The position numbers were made by a program, and so were the translations under genes. Shown piece by piece: positions 63,101-64,000 of a stretch of DNA of 64,000 bases. The notes under the pieces were generated by a model. The model worked only from the letters and a program-made list of their open reading frames with translations. It did no database searches and was not told where the DNA came from. Within the stretch, counting starts at the first letter, position 1. Each line of letters begins with the position of its first letter. The DNA is from Ecdyonurus torrentis (taxonomy: Eukaryota; Arthropoda; Insecta; Ephemeroptera; Heptageniidae): positions 11,787,313 to 11,851,312 of the forward strand of contig OX439136.1 in assembly GCA_949318235.1 (NCBI GenBank). The letters are read 5' to 3'.

Positions 63101-63872
63101 CTATGTGTGATGGGAGGATTCTGATTATGCATGTGTTGAACTGCCTTGCACGCCTGCCAGAATATCTGACATACTGTGATAGGAGGCAGGGGAGTCCCAG
63201 AGCGTAAGTTGAGAACATCTACTAAACTACCCCCTGAAAATATCATATTATTTTTTATTAATAAATCATCTTTATTGATTTTTTTAGTGTAAAATTTAAA
63301 AAAAAAATCATAAAGTTATTATTGTGTAAATCAAAAAATTTTAGTGTATTTTATATTATCTTTTATTTATTAGCCTAGGATATAAGAAAAGTATAAACTT
63401 TTTAAACTTTATTTCAGTCACATTAAAGTGTAATACATTTTAATGCATATTCTTAAAAGTGTGCTTAACTTGTCGTTAATGTATTAGTTATTTTGATAGT
63501 AAAATTCTTGAATGAAATCTGTCATTTTTAATGCAAAGTTTAAAAATGAATATTTTTGCATGCCTTTAAGTGACTTTTAATGGAAGTTGTTCATCTCAAG
63601 TATGTATATATGAAAGTGTCAGATGCAAAAGCAGACATTCAACATTTGCTGCATGGTTCATTTCTTACCTGCTAAAAGTGAGAAAATTATGCTTACAGTA
63701 TGTTGAATGTCTGCTTTTGCATCTGAAACTTTTATATAATGGTAGTACTTCACTTACCAATACACAGTTCTGTGACAAGTAGATATTCAGACATGCCATG
63801 TGAGGTTTTAGTTTTGTCAATCTGAGCAGCAGCCATAAACTGAATAACATTTGCATGTCCATTCAATTTTTT
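44445..63872 (-). CDS. GAK: Cyclin-G-associated kinase (kinase + auxilin), 19 exons, 5' end off window
   Basis: Nineteen minus-strand exons (63758-63872 down to 44445-44555) join in phase into 1125 residues; the N-terminal kinase lobe lies right of base 64000. GAK recruits Hsc70 to uncoat clathrin vesicles and phosphorylates AP-complex mu subunits. Visible: HRDLK (Asp84), DFG (Asp102), PMYRAPE (residues 135-141), FSSLKGG...[10 protein letters not shown] after the kinase, a PTEN-like domain (about 347-510) with HCMDGKAT where the catalytic Arg is Thr461, so phosphatase activity is unlikely, a C2 region (about 515-660), a Pro/Gln-rich linker with VDLLGL, DLLGGF and DPF clathrin/AP-2 motifs, and a J domain with HPDK (1086-1089). 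This full GAK order separates it from neuronal auxilin, which lacks the kinase, and from AAK1/BIKE, which lack the J domain. Introns are repeat-rich. Confidence 0.95.
44923..45096 (-). CDS. GAK: GAK exon: J domain with HPD
   Basis: Acceptor TTTTTGCAG, donor GTAACT, 58 codons in phase 0. It encodes [36 protein letters not shown] and [15 protein letters not shown]. The HPD tripeptide stimulates Hsc70 ATPase in this family. Confidence 0.96.
45758..45915 (-). CDS. GAK: GAK exon: pre-J segment
   Basis: Acceptor TTAATTTAG, donor GTATTT. It encodes [36 protein letters not shown] and [18 protein letters not shown] and TI.EMR are conserved just before the auxilin J domain. Confidence 0.95.
46064..46180. 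mobile_element. Tc1/mariner-like MITE, family F1 copy 3
   Basis: Inverted relative to copies 1 and 2, with the same termini and an internal GGGCCGCGACGGCCGC core. It lies in a GAK intron 150 bases from an exon. Confidence 0.85.
46247..46354 (-). CDS. GAK: GAK exon: linker before J-domain region
   Basis: Acceptor CTGTTTCAG, donor GTAAGT. It encodes [18 protein letters not shown] and [17 protein letters not shown], resembling the Y-rich segment preceding the J-domain exons in auxilins. Confidence 0.88.
46689..46850. mobile_element. Foldback family F5, short copy
   Basis: ACCATTGCAGTTAGGTTGAT, AACCAGCAAGGGCCTTACC and AGAGAGTCCT at left, mirrored by GGGACTCTTTTGACTC and AAGCCCTTGCTGATTTCCT at right. 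Confidence 0.7.
46911..48435 (-). mobile_element. Penelope-like element fragment in a 502-bp inverted repeat
   Basis: Arms 46911-47412 and 47934-48435 have equal length (502) and appear identical wherever I compared them; the loop is 521 bp. The loop plus left arm encode, on the minus strand, a Penelope-type linker and GIY-YIG endonuclease. The reverse transcriptase is absent (5' truncation). The outer 50 bases of each arm (AACCAGCAAGGGCCTTACC) are the termini of family F5. Lies in a GAK intron. Confidence 0.85.
47273..47914 (-). CDS. Penelope-like GIY-YIG endonuclease fragment (5' truncated)
   Basis: 213 residues. N-terminal part: [18 protein letters not shown] and a Cys-containing linker ([18 protein letters not shown]). 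Then the nuclease core: [12 protein letters not shown] (GIY position), [19 protein letters not shown] (YIG and catalytic Arg region) and [13 protein letters not shown] with a conserved Glu/His, ending LPGLNIR. In autonomous Penelope-like elements this domain follows a reverse transcriptase and nicks the target DNA. The RT part is missing and the first ATG is only the first in the surviving frame. The last 46 or so codons are duplicated in the opposite arm (about 47938-48072, + strand). Confidence 0.85.
   Translation of the reverse strand: MLQYAHPILATTETNLLLPKIPPIAFRQPPNIKAILSHTDPTPKPKPLPSGSFPCQNNGKQSNRGRRCDTCITQIPSKTFTSPVTNLTYPIHGHNTCTSENVIYKLECTQHTTNPTTGQQEKCQAFYIGLTTQKARDRMNGHRQSVKNNEMEKPVAEHAASHGISNFQLCYKSTILRTIPGPANYATLRQYELAYQHILRSRKAQGLPGLNIR
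48549..48728 (-). CDS. GAK: GAK exon: linker
   Basis: Acceptor TACTACAG, donor GTGAGC. It encodes [39 protein letters not shown] and [10 protein letters not shown], a low-complexity Ser/Thr/Pro/Gln linker kept in phase with both neighbours. Confidence 0.85.
48838..49150. mobile_element. Foldback family F5, 313 bp copy
   Basis: AATAAACCATTGTGTTTGC, GAGAAAACCAGCAAATGC on the left, CACTAGCAAGATTGTCACC and ACTATTACTGGTTTCTCC on the right. It begins about 110 bases above an acceptor of a GAK exon. Confidence 0.7.
49221..49429. mobile_element. GC-rich near-perfect foldback, 209 bp
   Basis: CGATGGCTCCGCGGAAAACT, ATAGTCTCCGCGCGCCTC and TTTGGAACATCTG are mirrored at the right; about 63 bases per arm are essentially perfect, with a second inner pair (TCCGCCTCTCC / GGAGAGGCGGA). 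It lies in a GAK intron 175 bases from an exon. Confidence 0.88.
49604..49757 (-). CDS. GAK: GAK exon: linker with LIGGW and DPF
   Basis: Acceptor ATTTGCAG, donor GTAAGC. It encodes [20 protein letters not shown], a Gly/Pro/Asn stretch and [25 protein letters not shown] matches a GAK/auxilin AP-2-binding motif. Confidence 0.92.
49867..50126. mobile_element. Foldback element, 260 bp
   Basis: GTTTCAGACAAATGAAAGGC, AACCATTTAAAC on the left and GTTTAAATGGTTACC, TTTTATTTGTCTGAAAC on the right, plus inner TTTTTTGCACGCCTCA / TGAGGTGCGCAAAATA. Confidence 0.82.
50184..50450 (-). CDS. GAK: GAK exon: clathrin/AP-2-binding linker
   Basis: Acceptor CATTTCAG, donor GTATAC, 89 codons in phase 0. It carries VDLLGLSLG (clathrin-box-like), [20 protein letters not shown] and FLFDPFG (a DPF AP-2 motif). 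These repeated D-L-L and DPF motifs are typical of auxilin/GAK linkers. Confidence 0.92.
50764..50901. mobile_element. Foldback element, 138 bp
   Basis: GGAAGGGAGTAAGATGAG, TCTTTATCTGTTAC mirrored by GTGACAGATAAAAGCTCATC and TTACTCCCTTCC. Confidence 0.78.
51137..51267 (-). CDS. GAK: GAK exon: Pro-rich linker
   Basis: Acceptor AAGTTTCAG, donor GTAAGA. It encodes a Pro/Ala/Gln-rich segment ([31 protein letters not shown]) and ends TEQPQV at a codon boundary. Evidence is phase and splice sites rather than conserved sequence. Confidence 0.82.
51315..51437. mobile_element. Foldback element, 123 bp
   Basis: AGTCTACTAGTTCCAAAACC, TGCTTCTTTCA mirrored by TGAAAAGAAGCGGG and TTTTGGAACTAGTAGACT. It begins 47 bases above a GAK exon acceptor. 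Confidence 0.8.
52095..52294. mobile_element. Foldback family F2, 200 bp copy
   Basis: Termini CATATCGATCTTGTTGCG in perfect inversion, then AACAAAATGTCTATCTCG and sub-repeats of GCAAAATGTCTATCTC. It is within a GAK intron close to an exon. Confidence 0.85.
52321..52590 (-). CDS. GAK: GAK exon: C2 region, end
   Basis: Acceptor TTATACAG, donor GTAAGA. It encodes [47 protein letters not shown], then PWQGH and an acidic Leu-rich stretch ([18 protein letters not shown]). A foldback (52095-52294) ends 27 bases below the donor. Confidence 0.92.
52738..53072 (-). repeat. Interspersed repeat F12, copy 2
   Basis: Inverted relative to 11560-11850: ATTGAAATTAACATTGGGCC, TTTCAAAAAATCATATAA and GCATGGTGACCCCCC. 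Lies directly against an F4 copy. Confidence 0.65.
53073..53415 (+). mobile_element. Interspersed repeat F4, second 343 bp copy
   Basis: Same length and ends as 30286-30628, with close similarity throughout. It lies immediately beside an F12 repeat in a GAK intron. Confidence 0.85.
53626..53728 (-). CDS. GAK: GAK exon: C2 region, middle
   Basis: Acceptor ATTCTAG, donor GTATAA. It encodes [20 protein letters not shown] and [15 protein letters not shown], with the conserved GDV.I..YHAR strand of the domain. Confidence 0.95.
53773..53808. repeat. (GA)n microsatellite, short
   Basis: About 18 GA units, 45 bases upstream (minus-strand sense) of a GAK exon acceptor, giving a pyrimidine tract on the transcript. 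Confidence 0.95.
54354..54662. mobile_element. Foldback family F15, 309 bp
   Basis: AATAATAGGATCGAAATAGA, GAGAGAAATTAGAGCACC on the left and GGTGATCTAATTTCTCTCC, TATTTCTATCCTATTGTTT on the right, with inner TTAATGGGCGAGGGATTCAA mirrored. A fragment of the same family is at 46540-46609. Confidence 0.8.
55411..55630 (-). CDS. GAK: GAK exon: C2 region, first half
   Basis: Acceptor TTTGTCTAG, donor GTAGAA. It encodes [48 protein letters not shown] and [14 protein letters not shown], the C2-like part following the phosphatase-like fold. Confidence 0.94.
55659..57074. mobile_element. 1.4-kb TIR element with TA target duplication
   Basis: Flanked by TA at 55657-55658 and 57075-57076. The 28-base terminal inverted repeats are perfect (GGGGGAACTGGGGCAATACG...). 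GGGGCAATA-type motifs recur inside at about 56454, 56477 and, inverted, 56830-56870. A nested foldback occupies 56012-56443. No transposase is visible, so it is presumably non-autonomous; TA suggests Tc1/mariner-type mobilisation. Confidence 0.85.
56012..56443. repeat. Nested inverted repeat within the 1.4-kb TIR element
   Basis: Arms 56012-56158 and 56299-56443 are about 93% identical by eye, around a 140-bp spacer. Both arms are open reading outward ([32 protein letters not shown]). Most differences change amino acids, so this looks neutral rather than a selected protein. Confidence 0.8.
57204..57431. mobile_element. Foldback family F2, variant copy with AAAAGGC units
   Basis: Same ATATCGATCTTGTTGCG ends. 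The internal units read AAAAGGCCTATCTCG instead of AAAATGTCTATCTCG, with GTCAGTGGAAGC spacers. The second unit (AAGGCGTATCTTG) has its G mirrored in the right arm. Confidence 0.85.
58032..58304 (-). CDS. GAK: GAK exon: PTEN-like domain, P-loop
   Basis: Acceptor ATAATAG, donor GTATGA. It encodes [17 protein letters not shown], the P-loop [17 protein letters not shown] and [17 protein letters not shown]. HCxxGxxR is degraded: Cys455 is kept but the Arg position (461) is Thr, as expected for a non-catalytic lipid-binding fold. Confidence 0.95.
59072..59260 (-). CDS. GAK: GAK exon: PTEN-like domain, start
   Basis: Acceptor GTTTACAG, donor GTAAGT. It encodes [38 protein letters not shown] and [18 protein letters not shown], the opening of the auxilin/tensin PTEN-like domain. 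Confidence 0.95.
59314..59633 (-). mobile_element. Interspersed repeat F4, inverted copy
   Basis: Begins TTAAAGCCATAGACC and ends GGTCTATTCCTTTAA, the reverse orientation of the two 343-bp copies, about 20 bases shorter. Confidence 0.85.
59787..59960. mobile_element. Foldback family F3, copy 6
   Basis: TAATAAAGGAACAACTGTTT, GACTTTAAGCGATTTTGC, core TACTGTGTATGCGTAG, and right arm GCGGATGTAAGCAAAATTGC. In a GAK intron. Confidence 0.82.
60370..60552. mobile_element. Foldback family F2, diverged copy
   Basis: The right end keeps ACGAGATAGGCATTTTGTTCGC; the left arm is decayed. Internal units (AGCAAAATGTC, AGCAATATGTG) match the family. It ends about 30 bases below the donor of a GAK exon. Confidence 0.7.
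60585..60855 (-). CDS. GAK: GAK exon: Pro-rich linker and LFSSLK segment
   Basis: Acceptor TTTTCCCAG, donor GTAAGT. The correct frame encodes a Pro/Ala/Gln-rich stretch, then [20 protein letters not shown] and [11 protein letters not shown], the segment that precedes the PTEN-like domain in GAK. A long open frame also exists out of phase here, but neighbouring exons fix the phase. Confidence 0.92.
61045..61197. mobile_element. Foldback family F3, copy 7
   Basis: AAGAAAGGAACAAGGCTGAC, CAGTACGTCAAAACAGAAGC core flank, and right end CCTCAAAACAGTTATTCCTT. Lies 50 bases below the donor of a GAK kinase exon. Confidence 0.8.
61248..61406 (-). CDS. GAK: GAK exon: kinase C-terminus
   Basis: Acceptor CTTTCCAG, donor GTAAGT. 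It encodes [20 protein letters not shown], the conserved final helices of the kinase with an Arg in the DPDKR motif, then a polar linker to NISPG. Confidence 0.93.
61620..61850. mobile_element. Foldback family F5, right half
   Basis: GTGCTAGAAAGATTTTTAAT, CTGTGGTAAGGCCTTTGCTG and CCTAACCACAATAGTTCA match the family right end. An A tract replaces part of the loop. Confidence 0.6.
61907..62132 (-). CDS. GAK: GAK exon: APE and kinase C-lobe
   Basis: Acceptor ATATTTAG, donor GTAAGT. It encodes [46 protein letters not shown] and [15 protein letters not shown]; leaves one base. Confidence 0.95.
62159..62340 (-). mobile_element. Interspersed repeat F4, truncated copy
   Basis: Starts TTAAAGGCATAGACCACAT and follows the family to TATTCATGTTTCTCACATC, then stops. 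It begins 27 bases above a GAK exon acceptor. Confidence 0.8.
62676..62801 (-). CDS. GAK: GAK exon: DFG and activation segment
   Basis: Acceptor AAATTTCAG, donor GTAAAG, phase 0 at both ends (42 codons). It encodes [20 protein letters not shown] and the activation-loop segment [17 protein letters not shown]. Confidence 0.95.
62898..63050. repeat. (TGAA)n microsatellite
   Basis: About 25 perfect TGAA units followed by degenerate AACGAACGAACAAATG copies. In the GAK intron, 40 bases below the donor at 63090. Confidence 0.98.
63091..63233 (-). CDS. GAK: GAK exon: kinase catalytic loop
   Basis: Acceptor TATTTTCAG, donor GTACAG. It encodes [32 protein letters not shown] and PPITHRDLK, ending at a codon boundary right after the HRDLK catalytic loop. 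Confidence 0.95.
63605..63737. mobile_element. Foldback element next to a GAK splice donor
   Basis: AGATGCAAAAGCAGACATTC, AACA on the left and TGTTGAATGTCTGC, TTTTGCATCTGAAACTT on the right. The right end is about 20 bases beyond the donor of exon 63758-63872. Confidence 0.8.
63758..63872 (-). CDS. GAK: GAK exon: kinase helix C to hinge
   Basis: Acceptor GTGTAG, donor GTAAGT. It encodes [17 protein letters not shown] to [10 protein letters not shown], covering the end of helix C, strands 4-5 and the hinge (TELC). The Gly loop and catalytic Lys are not in the window. A foldback element ends about 20 bases beyond the donor. Confidence 0.9.
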
Positions 63873-64000
63873 CTACACCGACAGTCAAGGAAATGAAACT
63901 TTTATTTTAATTCAACTATTAATATTTGATAATTAAAAGATCTGATAGGAAACACATAGATATATTAGGAAATTTTTGGGAAATGGTAGCCCACAGCATC

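Overview
This is nuclear DNA from an animal, very AT-rich. It has intron-split genes with GT/AG splice sites, dense homopolymer and dinucleotide tracts, and many palindromic mobile elements. Gene content (pancreatic-type lipase, MPV17L2, a GAK-type kinase/auxilin) and a Penelope-like retroelement fragment with a GIY-YIG domain fit an invertebrate metazoan, probably marine. I cannot resolve the phylum from sequence alone. Nothing prokaryotic is present.

Layout. Positions 1-18175 hold no gene I can support, only repeats and AT-rich DNA; the 5' end of the first gene may be here or further upstream. From 18176 to 31335 (+ strand) lie nine phase-compatible exons of a secreted pancreatic-lipase-family enzyme with an intact Ser/Asp/His triad and a C-terminal PLAT-like domain. 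From 33554 to 39750 (- strand), tail to tail with the lipase, is a four-exon MPV17L2-like gene. Its second intron carries a 3 kb decayed DNA transposon with a pipsqueak-type helix-turn-helix. From 44445 to the right edge (- strand) are 19 consecutive exons of a cyclin-G-associated kinase (GAK) orthologue: kinase domain, PTEN-like/C2 region, a Pro/Gln-rich linker with clathrin and AP-2 motifs, and a C-terminal J domain. The start of the kinase domain lies beyond base 64000. All exons were joined by hand, and reading phase is conserved at every junction.

The rest is mostly mobile. About 35 palindromic or terminal-inverted-repeat elements belong to at least a dozen families. Several families recur 3-7 times and all sit outside exons. 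The most striking are a 502-bp inverted repeat, identical wherever compared, around a Penelope-like fragment (46911-48435); a foldback family whose two arms share the same changes (57204-57431); a 7-copy family whose centre carries an NRF-1-like TGCGCATGCGCA palindrome; a 1.4-kb TIR element with a nested foldback (55659-57074); and the psq transposon (35759-38777).

The three genes have unrelated jobs: fat digestion outside the cell, mitochondrial inner-membrane biology, and clathrin uncoating. I see no functional cluster. I found no host-defence or secondary-metabolism system; the unusual content is the mobile-element landscape.
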